Under the pieces are notes generated by a model. It saw only the letters and a list, made by a program, of their open reading frames with translations, ran no database searches and was not told the DNA's origin. The position numbers and the translations under genes were made by a program. A DNA stretch of 64,000 nt, taken from NCBI GenBank assembly GCA_019359835.1, contig CM033323.1, positions 71,306,635 through 71,370,634 on the forward strand, read 5' to 3'. The first letter of the stretch is position 1; the number at the start of each line of letters is the position of its first letter. Source of the stretch: Pharus latifolius (Eukaryota > Streptophyta > Magnoliopsida > Poales > Poaceae). This document shows, piece after piece, positions 22,295 to 33,708 of the stretch.

Positions 22295-22756
22295 GCTCTG
22301 ATTTGTATCTTTGCCTCCCTTTTTGTGCTTGATGCCAAAGGGGGAGAAGTATTTTGGATATCATTAGAGTTTTTTGCTGTATTGAACAGATGTTTATTCT
22401 CTTTATATCATATGGAGATATTTTGGTTTATGATATATCTGTGATGTTGGATATGATGTGTTTATCTGAGTAGCTCTGATATCTTGATATATATGATGAA
22501 TATATGATGACTTGTTTTCTGAGCTCTGATACCTTGATATATATGATGTCTTGATTTTGAGATGTGTATGTTGTGTATGCTCTGATATGACTTGGTGAGA
22601 TTTGCATATCTGTGAGTGGTTGTATGTATGAGATGCCCTGATGTATATGTGTTGGTTTATGCTCTGATATGATGAGATGCATATACTCAGGGGGAGTTAT
22701 TTCATTTATTTTATTGTTGAACACTTGTTGTCATCAATCATAAAAAAAGGGGAGAT
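22295..22756 (+). promoter_or_regulatory. SIRE-type 3' non-coding region with purine tracts
   Basis: Three purine tracts occur: AAAGGGGGAGAAG (about 22337-22349), AGGGGGAG (about 22689-22696) and AAAAAAAGGGGAGAT (22742-22756). The last abuts the 3' LTR and is the functional plus-strand primer by position. Between them lies a degenerate tandem array of TCTGATAT and TTGATATATATGATG units (about 22430-22680). Confidence 0.8.
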
Positions 22757-24299
22757 TGTTGCATCTAGGCCTTCATGCCTAACCCTAATTTTGATGATTA
22801 ATGAAAACAAAGTGTTCTGGACTAATCGTATTTTTGAGATTGTTTGATACAGGGATCAATTGGGAAGAAATGCAAGAAGATCAAGATAAACCCGACTTGA
22901 AGTGAAGCACAAGATGCAGAAGAGCAAAATACAAGACGCAAATCATGAAGATGCGAAAGACCTAAGGTATTACGAGTTTTTATTTTTACCGATCTCGGCG
23001 TTTGGAGATGATCGGTTAGGGAAATTATTTTATAGTTTTAACCGTACTATAAAGAGGGGTGGCGAAAGTCCTCTCTTTATCTCTAACACAAACCGAGAAA
23101 TCTAGGTCATTGCATTGCATCTTTTTGAGTTGGATTTGGTTGAACTTAATTTGAAAATCTGGTTTTTCAGTTCAGTTTTTAACAGCAGAAGAGTTTTTCA
23201 ATTTTCAGAAAGATATATGTAGATCTGGTTTTGGCTTCTGTTGACAAAAATGTAGCCCTTGAAATTATCTTTCAAACGAGCTATTAAAGACCTCTTTTGG
23301 ATTTCTGGATTTAAAGTTATCTCTGTTTTTGTTCAAGCTGACTGTCAGTTTGAATGTCAGTTTGTTTAAACTGACAATTGTCCAGAGAGGGTGTATTTTG
23401 GGCTCAAAATTTTTGTACTAAACTGACTGTCAGTTTTTCCATACTGACTGTCAGTTGGGGTTTCGACCACAGTGCTTTTAACTGAGTTTCTATTTGGTTT
23501 TGATCGAGTTTGTGGTCGAACTGACTGTCAGTTTGCATAACTGACTGTCAGTTGTGGGTTTCAGGTTTCCATAAACGACCACGAACGGCTAGCAAAGTTT
23601 TATCCGTAAATTTTGTCGGCCGTTGTGCACTGAACTGACTGTCAGTTAGGCAAACTGACTGTCAGTTTGGATTGCTGATTTTTAGCCCTAGCTCCAACGG
23701 TTCATTTGTTTCTTGAGGCTATAAAAAGGGGCTTTGGGCATAAGTTTTCTACAACAAGCAGTAGCATTTCTTATACACTTTTGAGCTTTAGTTTTCCACT
23801 TAAAATCTTGGTCTTTTGATCAAGTCGAGTGCTTTCCGATCCACCGAGAGTTTCAGTTCTTTTGCATTTGCATTCACTTAGCTTCTCAGTGCGTGTTTGG
23901 AGGTCTAGAGAAAACCTCGCTGCCTGTTACTCTTGGTGAGCGCACTCACCTAGACGGTTCGGAGGCGTGGCCGTTGACCTCTCCAGAGCGGAGATTGTTG
24001 GAGAGGCTCGGCAAGTTTGTACAAGGCATCGGTGCTCGCCTTTCCGGAGTGGACAAGGAGCAACCACTAGTGATAATATCCTGTGTGGATATTGAGGCAA
24101 GACTCAAGTGATTTGAGTGCTTCAACGAGGATTAGTGGAGACTGGGCGAGTCTCCGATACCTCGGTAAAAATCGTTGTGTTCGTTCTCTTTCCCTTGCTT
24201 ATATTATTTGTTCTTGATTTGTTCTTTATTTGCTTTAAGTTTTAAAGTTTTTAAAAGCCTCCTATTCACCCCCCTCTAGTCGGCATCCTTGATCCAACA
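22757..24299 (+). repeat. 3' LTR of the SIRE-type element
   Basis: Copy of 13492-15012 with about 32 substitutions and a few indels. It carries seven TGACTGTCA cores against five in the 5' LTR; one gain is a roughly 20-bp insertion near 23640-23660 that adds a whole motif. TATA box at 23720-23727. It ends GATCCAACA followed by GGAGG. Confidence 0.95.
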
Positions 24300-24304
24300 G
24301 GAGG

Positions 24305-25619
24305 GAGTTCACTCGATCTCCTATTTGCCAAGGCTCTCGACGAGATGCAAATCTCTCGTTCGAAGATAAAGTCGGTGGCTCAACCATTTTTTGGGATAAT
24401 TTCAGGTTCCTCTATGTTACCAATTGGACAGATTGTGCTGTCAATAACACTTGCGGAACCAGCGAATTTTTGAATGGAATTAATTACTTTTAATGTAATT
24501 GATTTTGATTCAACATATAACGCCATTTTTGGCAGACCTTCTCTCGCTAAATTCATGGCAGCGACGCATTACGCCTATCAATTCGTTAGGGGGCAGTCAG
24601 CATACGGCCTTAACTTGTGATCAAATTTCCCTGGAGCTGGTTGATCAACTTCCCCTACGGGATGTTCAAGTTGCGACCTCAGAACCAGATGCAGTCAAGG
24701 GATCCCCACAACCAGAAGAAGATCTCAAGCAAATTCCTTTATTCCCAGATGGCCCGTCTATAACCATTCGAATTGGATCAAATCTGTATGACAAATAGGA
24801 ACTAGCGCTCATTGCTTTCCTCCAGGCTAACGTGAATGTGTTTGCATGGAAAACCTCTAACATGCCTGGAGTCCTAAGGGAAGTAATTGAGCACAGGCTG
24901 GCTATTCGGCCTGGACAATGACCAATAAAGGAAAAACTCAGACGTTTTGCTCCTGATCTTCAAGAAGATATACATTCGGAGTTAGATAAACTCTAGTAGG
25001 TTGGTTTCATTCATGAGGTAAACCATCTTGAATGGCTCGCGAATCCAATCATGGTCCTGAAATCAATGGTAAGTGGCGCATGTGTGTCGATTACACCTGT
25101 TTGAACAGTGCCTGCCCGAAGGATGATTGTCCTCTTCCCCGCATCGATCAATTGATTGATTCCACAGCGGGTTGTGAAATGATGATCTTCCTGGATGCTT
25201 ACTTAGGCTACTATCAAATTAGCATGATAGAAGAAGATGAAGAGAAGACTGCCTTCATCATCCCATTTGGTACTTACTCCTACATCAGAATGCCATTTGG
25301 GTTCAAGAATGCTGGTTCCACGTATCAGCGCTTGATGCAAAAGACCTTTCTTTCTCAATTAGGGAGTAATTTAAAACCTTATGTTGATGATTTGGTTGTA
25401 AAGAGCTTTAAAAGCTCTAGTCATATAGATGATTTAGCTGAAACTTTATGTAATTTGAATAAACATGGAATAAAGTTGAATCCTGAAAACTACTCTTTTG
25501 GGGTTTCTTCAGGTAAGCTTTTGGGTTTTCTTGTTTATTCAAGAGGCATTGAGGTTAATCCCAAAAAAATTCAGGCCATTGAGGAAATGCGATTCCCTTC
25601 GACCACGAAGGAAGTGTAA
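24305..25619 (+). pseudogene. pol: Gypsy protease 3' part and reverse transcriptase, broken
   Basis: The protease resumes right after the TSD with SSLDLLFAKALDEM and reaches a stop near 24473. Decayed connecting sequence with several stops follows. The RT is open at 25032-25619: KWRMCVDYTCLNSACPKDD, PFGFKNAGSTYQRLMQKTF and the catalytic PYVDDLVVK (Tyr codon at 25380). The real frame enters from upstream (VNHLEWLANPIMV) through a frameshift near 25060, so the ATG at 25032 is not the natural start. The frame stops after STTKEV. Residues are typical of the Tat lineage. The gene is dead but recognisable across the whole domain. Confidence 0.9.
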
Positions 25620-26750
25620 AGTCTAACAGGTCGAATGGCGGCTTTGAGTCGTTTCATTTCAAGGTTAGGCAAACATGGATTACCTTTCTTTAAGATTTTA
25701 CGCAAGCACAATGGCTTTCGATGGTCAGATGAAGCTGAAAAGGCCTTTCAAGAAGTTAAAGCATACCTACTAGTGCTTCGGTGTTGATTTCCCCTGTTAA
25801 GGCAGAAACTTTGCACATCTATTTGGCTGCTACTCCTCATGCGGTCAACGCAGTCCTAGTCGCAGAAAGGGAATGAGTGCAATGACCAATTTATTACGTA
25901 AGTGAAATGTTTAATGGACTGAAGGAACGTTACCCTGAAGTTCATAAGTTACTTTATTCTCTCCTAATGGCTTCTAGAAAGTTACGATATTACTTTCAAG
26001 CGTACACAATTTTCGTTCCTTCATCGTTTCCTTTAGGCGATATTCTCCAGAATCCTGAAGTTTCTGGTCGAATTGCGAAGTGGGCGGTTGAACTTGGAGC
26101 ATTCGATCTACGTTTCACTGCTCGAGTAACAATCGAATGCTAAATTCTTGTAGATTTTGTGGTCGAATGGTCTAATCTTGAACCACAGGAACAAAAAAAA
26201 TGGATTTGGATAATTTTGACTGTTGGACGATGTATTTTGATGGTTATCGTAGTTATCAACACTCGGGGGCTGGAGTAGTCTTAATAACACCTCAGGGTGA
26301 TAAACTCTGGTATGTCATACAATTACTCTTTGCTGCTACAATAATGCAGCAGAGTATGCAGGTCTTCTTGTTGGGCTTCGAGCAACCAAATCCCTTGAGT
26401 ACAGCATCTCCAATGAGACAATGGGTCATTACCTGGACGAGGTGAGGAAATTGAAAAAATACTTCAGTAATTTTGAAATCCAACTCGTTCCGCGAAGAAA
26501 CAATATTCTCGCAGACCAATTGTCAAAAATTGGGTCCTCACGTACATCCACTCCGACAGTAGTGTTTGTTGAACACTTAAAATCCCCTTCTATCAAAGAA
26601 GGGCTAGAAGTGATGACTAACGTCGTGAACTTAGAGCAAGAAGTGGATTGGATTCATCCATTGAGAATCTATATTGCGCTTGGGACCTTTCCTGAGGATG
26701 AAACCGACAGTGATCGGTTAGTTAGAAAAGCGCGCATGTATACTCATTGA
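25620..26750 (+). pseudogene. pol: Gypsy RNase H and second RNase H-like domain, broken
   Basis: From 25620 the RT connection and first RNase H are readable in pieces (GRMAALSRFISRLGKHGLPFF, then 25907-26143 with LKERYPEVHKLLYSLLMASR). A second, archaeal-type RNase H-like domain follows at about 26190-26560: WTMYFDGYRSYQHSGAGVV and, in another frame, QLVPRRNNILADQLSKIGSS. Two RNase H domains in tandem are a known mark of Tat-lineage gypsy elements. At least four frame changes or stops interrupt the segment. Confidence 0.8.
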
Positions 26751-27873
26751 GAGAACTTTATATAGAAAAGGCACTCAAGGAGTACTTATGCGTTGTATTT
26801 CTCAAGAAGATGGAAAATCCTTCTAAGAGAAATACATGGGGGCATATGTGGAACACATGTTTCTTATCGAACACTGGTCGGAAAAGCTTTTCGACAGGGT
26901 TATTACTAGCCTACAGCACTTAATGATGCTATGCAATTAGCCAAGACATGCCCACAGTGTCATTCCATGCTTGACAAGTTCATCAGCCGGCATATGCTTT
27001 GCAAGTCATTCCCTTAACTTGGCCATTCGCTATTTGGGTGATAGATATTGTAGGAGCAATGCCTCAAGCGGTCAATGAGTACAAGTTTCTGTTCGTAGCC
27101 ATTGATACATTCACTAAGTGGATTGAGGCTGAACCAGTCTGAAATATTACCGCCGCTACGGCGAAGAAGTTCTTTCATAAGAACATAGTGACACGATTTG
27201 GAGGCCCAAGTCATCTCATTACCGACAATGGTTCACAAATTGTCAGCGGTCTTTTCTTAGACTATTGCGACAATATTGGGACCAAAGTTTATTTCACATC
27301 TGTAGCTCATCCGTAGAGCAATGGTGCAATAGAATGTGCCAACGGGCAGATACTACAGGGTGTCAAGAAACACGTTTTCGATCTTACGCTCGGGGGCTTG
27401 GGTAGATGAGCTCTACTCAGTTTTATGGGCATTACGTACCACATCCAGTCGAGCTATAGGTGAAACGCCTTTCCAACTGGTTTTTGGTGCAGAAGCTGTC
27501 TTACCAGTTGAAATTCAATTTGGTTCAGCTCGCCTAAGTCACTTAATTAGATATTGATAATCAAAGTGATGCTCGAGAAGCTGAACTTTCTCTTCTCGAA
27601 GAAAAGCGTGATCGAGCATTGATTAGGTCTGCTGCATATTTACAAGCTTTGCGTAAATATCACAGTAAAAAGATGCAACCACATAGTCTTCATGTGGGTG
27701 ACCTGGTTTTAAGAAAAATCCAAAATCAGTCCAATCGCAACAAGTTCTCTCCTCAGTGGGAAGATCCTTATACTGTGGTCTCAATACCGCGATCAGGATC
27801 GGCTCGATTAGCTATAGAAGATGGAAGGATCTTATCCAATTCCTGGAATATATATCAATTGCGCAAATTTTAA
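26751..27873 (+). pseudogene. pol: Gypsy integrase, broken
   Basis: The zinc-binding part is decayed (about 26800-26980). The catalytic core is readable across several stops: Asp in WVIDIVGAMP (about 27040), Asp in LITDNGSQIVSG (about 27215) and Glu in SNGAIECANGQI (about 27330). The C-terminal part has LWALRTTSSRAIGETPFQLV (27420-27490) and, at 27619-27873, VGDLVLRKIQNQSNRNKFSP, the usual end of gypsy integrases. In-frame stops include the TGA in GAACCAGTCTGAAAT (about 27139) and the TAG in CATCCGTAGAGC (about 27315). Confidence 0.85.
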
Positions 27874-28652
27874 GTGTAAGTTTTTCCATTACCATTTCCC
27901 TGTTCAATTAGCATATTTTCTTTTAATAAAATGCTTCTTTCACTCTATGTTATGGTTGTGTTTTCATTTTCTGTCCTTTGTTTTTCCACAAGCTAAGCTT
28001 GGGGACTGATTTCAAATAATCATCTCATTACAGTGTTCAAAATGGATTCACTGACCGATCTCGTGGTCGCATCTAGATAAGACATCTCTAAATAAGTCGT
28101 TTCTTAACGCATACGAAACTTACTAGTATGTTTCTGATCATTTGGGTGGCTGTTAGTTCGTAAAAAGCTTTGGCATTTATTTTGAGTTGTTTATTCTTGT
28201 GATCTCGTAATAAACTCTAGTTAAGGCCTTTCTTTTTATGCCGTTTCTCAACACATAAGAGACTCGCTAGGCATGTTTTTTATCTTGAAATTACTATATT
28301 GTATTCTCAGTATTAGGAATCTCAGGAGGGGGTTAGGAGAATATAACTATAGCATTTAGATGAAAGTATGTTTTTATGTTTTCAAATTCTGTTAAAAGCA
28401 TGCATTTGCATTTTCTATTATAAATATCTATTTGCAGGTTATAAACAATGAGATACATCAAAGACTTCTATTTTCCATTGTCAAAATAAATATTTATAAT
28501 GAGAAGAAAAGTCTTAGCTCAGCTTGACATTTTCTAATAGTTTCTTAACTATGGGCTTAACCTCAGCTATGGTCGCACTCATCCAATCTTCATTATCAAA
28601 AATCACATCTTCTGCCGCTGGATTCAGATCTAAGTTCGGCCATGGCGATGTC
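27874..28652 (+). other. Gypsy 3' non-coding stretch
   Basis: AT-rich sequence between pol and the antisense ORF. It includes a degenerate 36-bp direct repeat (28098-28133 and about 28242-28277, both starting CGTTTCT). No LTR start or purine tract was recognised. Confidence 0.5.
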
Positions 28653-29065
28653 TTAGTTTACACAAGATCGAAGAGGCTGTAGTACCGACATCGGTTTAAA
28701 CTGTTTCCTAAACCTCTTTGTGAACTCTGGAATATTGTTGATTAGAGAGTCAGCTTGAGCTACGACCAGGGCACATGACTCTTCGAGAGATAGATTATCC
28801 TTTTCAGGATCAATCATTGTTGCCTCGACTGAGTCCGTGATATCTCTCAGTTTCTCGAGAATAGCTCTTTCAATGATGCTGTAATTAATCATGATCTTTT
28901 CCAAATTACTTTTTTCTTCCTCAACAATCTTTACATCATTTTTGGCTCTTACCATTGTCCTCTAATTAAGATTATGAAGCTTTTCGAGATCGTGTCCTCA
29001 TCGGATACATCTCTCTTCAAAGTCTTCTTTCTCTTTGGTCAGCTTGGAGTTCATTTCTCTTTGGT
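28653..29065 (-). pseudogene. Antisense coiled-coil exon B of the gypsy element
   Basis: On the minus strand an acceptor CACCTGAGCAG (AG at 29067-29066) precedes a frame encoding EMNSKLTKEKEDFEERC, two in-frame stops, then 28955-28653 (VRAKNDVKIVEEEKSNLEKI and PEFTKRFRKQFKP). The product is a charged coiled coil. Tat-lineage elements are known to carry extra ORFs, some antisense, between pol and the 3' LTR, and the location fits. It continues the protein of exon A (29159-29340), yet that exon lies on the opposite strand, so the two are now back to back. Confidence 0.6.
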
Positions 29066-29158
29066 CTGCTCAGGTGAAAAAGCAAAATTGATTTGATTAG
29101 TCCACTTGCTCTAATCTCAATCCAATGTAAATTAGAGTGACACTTTTTATTGTTGCAG

Positions 29159-29340
29159 GGAAAACTCTGCTTTGATAAGTGAGGTTGCTAAGGAGCGTTC
29201 CAACAAGGATACTGTAATAACAGAAGCTTTGAGGGAAAACAACAGCAAACTTGCTAAAGCCCTCTCATCCTTGGAGAAAAGTAAAAGCGCATATGTTGCT
29301 CTCCAAAGGGAAAAAGAAAAAGGGCAAGCCGACTTAAATT
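29159..29340 (+). pseudogene. Coiled-coil exon A, inverted relative to exon B
   Basis: Acceptor TATTGTTGCAG (AG at 29157-29158) and donor GTAAGT (29341) bound 182 nt of open frame: ENSALISEVAKERSNKD, NNSKLAKALSSLEKS, LQREKEKGQADLN. The composition matches exon B, whose first residues follow naturally after QADLN. It ends against gypsy gag in the opposite orientation at 29385, leaving only a 44-bp intron remnant. It is therefore a stranded exon rather than a host gene. Confidence 0.6.
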
Positions 29341-29384
29341 GTAAGTCCTTTTTTATAACATTTACCATTGCATGTGTAATCTAT

Positions 29385-30913
29385 CCATTCAACAGCCTCG
29401 GCCGCATCAAAATAACGGTCAGCCATATCAAAAAGATCCGCGACTAATCGTGGTGGATTGATAAGCAAATCTTTGGTAAATCTCCGATATTGAACAGCAT
29501 GCTTGAATGCCCTGATGACGAAGCTGTCAGAAATGTTGGGAATAGTATTTCTTAGCCCCAAAACCGTTTGACAAATTGGCGAAGAGTTTCTGTGGAAGTC
29601 TAGTGCAAGTGATGGAGATCATCTTCCTTGCCAGGATTTTGATAACAATTTTGGAAATTGTTGAGGATTGCATCACACAACATTTCCCAATTGTAAATGG
29701 ATCCTTCAGGCTGATTTAATAGCCAGGTCCATGCCGGACCTTCCAAAACAGTCGGCAAATAATTCGCCATAACCCGCTCATCACCACCAGCTGCTTGGAT
29801 GGCAATAATGTAAATCTGTAGAAATTCGGAAGGATTTTTGGTCCCATCGAATCGCTCGATTGTTCCGGGTTTAAACTTATCTGGCCAGACTACTGCACGT
29901 AATCCTAGCGAGAAAGCCTTGCAACCTACGTATGAAGGACGTGGCTGTTGTTCCTCACGACCTCCATCAAGGTTGCGGAATGAATTCATTTGTGGCCCCA
30001 AGCACGAACGCACCGGTTCATGATTACGATCGCGAGAAGAATTTACGCCTGGCCCTAATCGCGAATGCACTGGCTCATGATGAAGGTCACTGGAATTACC
30101 TGTATGCCTGGTCTTACAATACCAGGCTGATGGTGTGTGTCCACGAGAATGCACCTAGCTTGAGTGATAGTTGTCCCGTTCATGAGAACGAGTTGCTGAT
30201 CGCGAGGATGATGTTGGAGTCACAACAGTTGCTACCTCATCGAGGTTATGCGCCAAAATCCTTGCAAACAGAATTATGTCATCATTCGCCAAATCAGAAG
30301 GAGGATTGTGAGGAGTATCTGCAATCACACAAATACACTCTTGTGTGCTCCTTCTAGGTGCCATGGGAGTTACCGTAACTTCATCCATCGGAGAACAGGC
30401 TGGAGCTAACGGAGGAGTTTGGTCCCGCCTGCGACCATGATGATGTCGCGGCCGTGATGTTCCAGGGGCCAGGTCACGAGCTGCGGTATCATGATGAGAT
30501 TGCGCAAGTTGCAGAGCTTGCTCTGTGACCTTACGAACCTCAGCCTCTCCCTGCTCACGAGTTGTATCTTCCTCCTGCTTGTGTTCTTCTTCTTCCCTTG
30601 CCACACATTGCTCAGGGGTTTCCTCAAAAAGCACAACAACTTCCTGGGGAACCAAAGTCGTAGACGGGGAGAGCATCTCCTCATCTAATTCAGACTCAAA
30701 ATCGAAGATGGAATTCAAGTTTTCTAGAGCAAAACCTTCCAGATTGAACTCAAGGTCCTCATCTCCCGCACTATCTGGGACGATGGGTTCTGGCACATAT
30801 TCACCATTTGATGTGGTAGGACTCACAGGAGGTGAACGTACTGCCTGTTCAGGCTCTTGATCATGGGTAAAGTCCTGAGAATGCTCCTAAGCACAAGGTT
30901 CTAAGGGAACTTC
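29385..30913 (-). pseudogene. gag: Gypsy gag, minus-strand copy, main part
   Basis: Read right to left, 30913-30155 holds the acidic and repetitive N-terminal part (PTTSNGEYVPEPIVPD, then an HHHGRRRDQ basic patch). 30154-29600 holds the capsid-like core (WPDKFKPGTIERFDGTKNP, QAAGGDERVMANYLPTVLEG, EGSIYNWEMLCDAILNNF). 29561-29385 holds NTIPNISDSFVIRAFKH and ADLFDMADRYFDAAEAVEW. Two short breaks separate these ORFs. The segment from 40905 to 41000 beyond the CACTA adds the start, MSGVYDSENDFDLADYV, followed by an in-frame TAA (40931-40929). Confidence 0.85.
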
Positions 30914-31034
30914 CATTACCACAAAAACAAACATCCAGGACGGCACATTACACGGTTATGAACTTTTCAATGGAAATGCGTCTGTGAAGGCCTGTCGGGA
31001 GAACATGTAAAGTTATTCTGGTCGGTTCTCACCT

Positions 31035-31375
31035 AAGACCCGACTGTGATAGTGCGACAGACGGTTTTTTCCCTCGGAACCATCTGTGATTTTCTAATTG
31101 ACGGTTCAGATCTCAGAACCGTTTGAGATAGTTCTAGACTATCAAAGTCGGTTCTAACCTCAAAACCATCTATGATATTCTAATTATCACAGACGGTTCT
31201 GATCTCAAAATTGTCTATGATAGCCCATAACTATCACAAACGGTTTTTACCTCAAAACCATCTGTGATAGTGTTGTATTACAGACGGTTCTAAGATTTCA
31301 ATAGTTAGTGTTGGTAGCTTCCATGGTAGTGTTATTACAGACGGTGATGATGCTAGAACCGTCTGTATTGAGCCC
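31035..31375. repeat. Left subterminal repeats of the CACTA element
   Basis: About ten copies, in both orientations, of CAGACGGTT or AACCGTCTGT-type motifs with TATCACA spacers. In CACTA elements such arrays bind the transposase. Several copies are mutated (GACGGTTCAG, GTCGGTTCTAA). Confidence 0.85.
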
Positions 31376-31801
31376 ACAGGCTACAAAAAGATGTTTTAGC
31401 AGTTGTTTCGAGCTAGTCGTACACTCTTGCTCCACATACTTTCTAGTTGGAAGAGATCTAGGTCAAGGAAGAGCTAGGGGACAAAAATTTGAAGATCTAA
31501 GGTTGGTATTTTGTCCTAAGGCATACATCATCATCTCCATTGATTGATCAAAGAGGGAGAGGGAGGAAAAGTTAGAGTAGCAAATCCTAGTTGTAACTCT
31601 CATTTGTCCTACCTCTAGCAATTCACTTCATGATGTGTATTATCCATGCATCCAATTAGTTACTAATTAATTGCTTGCAGTTGAAGTTATACCCGCAAAC
31701 CCGTAGATTAATTACCGCCACAAACACTAGCTAGCTAGATTAGCATTTTAATTGCGTGTCGACCGTAGATTATTACTTAGCATGTGTATGAATTTAATTA
31801 A

Positions 31802-33708
31802 TTGCAGGTGGTTTATCGAGACTGGATGTATAATGACAACCGAGTGAGTGAAGAATACATGAAAGGTGTTTTAGATTTCCAAAAAGTTGCTGAGCAAGAC
31901 ATGGCGAAGAAGGGTTTACAATATATGTACTGTCCTTGCATAGACTGCAACAACCTTAAGATGTTCACCAACTTATCTCAAATTGTGGCCCACTTGATTT
32001 GACGTGGTTTCAAAAAAGGGTACACGTGTTGGATCCACCACAGCGAACAACAAACTGCAGAAACAAGTGCCACTCAGGTTGAGGAACAGGACATGTCGGA
32101 TTGCAATGACGATTCGATGAGGGTATGCCAGAGGATGGCAATTTAGATGACATGTTGCGTGGTGTGGAAGGAAATTATAGTTGAAGGGAGTTTGATAAAT
32201 TCAAGAGTTTGATTGAGGACTCAGAAAAGCCGTTGTTCGTTGGTTGCAAGCCGAAATACACAAAGTTGGCCTCCGTGCTTGAACTGTTAAAATTGAAGGC
32301 AAGTAATAGCTGGACCGACAAGAGTTTCACATCACTATTAGATCTTTTAGCGGACATGCTTCCGGACGGAAACGAGTTGCCAAAAGCCACCTACCAAGCG
32401 AAAAAGTTGTTGTGTCCCTTGGGAATGGAAGTAGAAAGGATACACGCATGCCCTAATAATTGCATCCTTTATCGTAACGACTACAAGGATATGCATGTTT
32501 GTCCGGTGTACGGCGCATCCTGCTATAAGCGTAAGGACCGATCTGATGACAGCAACTGTGCTGAGACAAAGCAAGGACCTCCTGCTAAGGTGTTGTGGTA
32601 TTTACCTATCATTCCCCGCTTGAAGCGTTTGTTTGCAAACCGTAAAGAGGCCAAATTATTGCATTGGTATTCGAAAGACCGAAAGAAGGATGGAAAGCTG
32701 AGACACCCCGCTGATTTTGCGCAGTGGAGAAACATTGACAGGGAATTTGTTAACTTCGAAGCGGAATTGAGGAATATAAGGTTCGGGTTAAGTACCGATG
32801 GAATGAATCCGTTAGGTAACATGAGCAATCGGCATAGCACTTGATCGGTTCTTTTGTGTATCTACAACCTTTCTCCTTGGTTGTGTATGAAGCGGAAGTA
32901 CATCATGATGTCGCTACTTATCTCAGAACCAAAACAATCCGGAAACGATATTGATGTGTACCTAGCACCATTGATAGAGGATTTACTAACAATGTGGAAT
33001 GAAGGGGTGCAGGTATGGGATGCATATAAACGAGAAAACCTCATCCTACGTGCTATGATATTCAGCACCATCAATGATTTCCCTACCCTTGAAAATTTGT
33101 CGGGCCTTAGTACGAAAGGAGCCAAAACTTGTCCACACTGCGAAGATGAGACTGAGAGCGTGTGGCTGAAGAATTGCAGGAAAACAGTGTACATGCGTCA
33201 CCGTAGGTTTCTTCCGAAGAATGACGCGTATCGTAAGAGGAAAAGGGAATTTGATGGCCACAAGGAAGATGGTTCAGCCTCGAAGCCTATGAGTGGGAAA
33301 GAAGTTTACTCACGGCTGAAGGACATAGATGTTGTGTTTGGAAAGGGTCGTAAATTGAAACCCCGCACAAAGAATATTTGGAAGAAGAGATCGATATTTT
33401 GGGATTTACCGTATTGGGAGCATTTAGAGGTTCGGCATTGCATTGATGTCATGCATGCACATAGAGAAGAATGTTTGCGACAGTTTAATCAGCCTATTGC
33501 TGAACATTCCAGGGAAGACAAAGGATGGCGTCAATGTGAGAGCGACGTGATCAAAATGAAAATCAGGCCCGAGCTAGCACCGAGAGAAGACGAGAAAGGC
33601 TGTATATACCTCCCCCTGCCTGCTATACTTTGTGCAAGGCTAAGAGGACAGAACTTTGTAAGTGTCTCTATGGTGTTAAAGTTCTATCAGGTTACTCCGC
33701 AAATATAA
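31802..33708 (+). pseudogene. CACTA TNP2-type transposase, N-terminal and catalytic parts, broken
   Basis: The first frame (31802-32002) has the transposase-associated domain: DWMYNDNRVSEEYMKGV and YCPCIDCNN. A stop follows, then an acidic linker. 32209-32844 carries the start of the TNP2 domain (PKATYQAKKLLCPLGMEVERI, CPNNCILYRNDYKD, GLSTDGMNPLGNMS, with a likely catalytic Asp). After a stop, 32854-33708 continues with LSPWLCMKRKYIMMSLLISE, TKGAKTCPHCEDET and LPYWEHLEVRHCIDVMH. The last segment shifts frame near 33650. An intron probably lies upstream of 31802 (TTAATTGCAG acceptor). At least three lesions make it non-functional. Confidence 0.9.

Larger units (their letters stand above)
13492..24299 (+). 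mobile_element. Ty1/copia retrotransposon, SIRE (Maximus) type, full length
   Basis: A 10.8-kb element with LTRs of 1521 and 1543 bp and TSD GGAGG (13487-13491 and 24300-24304). The primer site TGGTATCAGAGC (15015-15026) follows the 5' LTR by two bases, and a purine tract AAAAAAAGGGGAGAT (22742-22756) abuts the 3' LTR. Coding order gag, protease, integrase, reverse transcriptase, RNase H is the copia order. A 2.7-kb extra region with a third ORF lies downstream of pol, as in SIRE elements. Gag and RT-RNase H are open; protease-integrase and the third ORF carry lesions. I count about 32 substitutions between the LTRs (about 2 percent), so the insertion is recent, probably under a million years if usual grass rates apply. 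Confidence 0.95.
11241..29065 (+). mobile_element. Ty3/gypsy retrotransposon, Tat type, plus-strand copy, 5'-truncated
   Basis: Order: gag (11241-12930), protease (13157-13491 and 24305-24490), reverse transcriptase (about 24990-25619), RNase H, a second RNase H-like domain (26190-26560), integrase (about 26900-27873), then a non-coding 3' stretch and an antisense coiled-coil exon. Two RNase H domains and extra 3' antisense ORFs are known for the Tat lineage. The SIRE element at 13492-24299 splits the protease. No LTR, primer site or gag start codon is present at the left, where the sequence joins Helitron Rep at about 11240. No 3' LTR was recognised. Stops and frameshifts throughout show it is dead. 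The right boundary is approximate. Confidence 0.75.
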
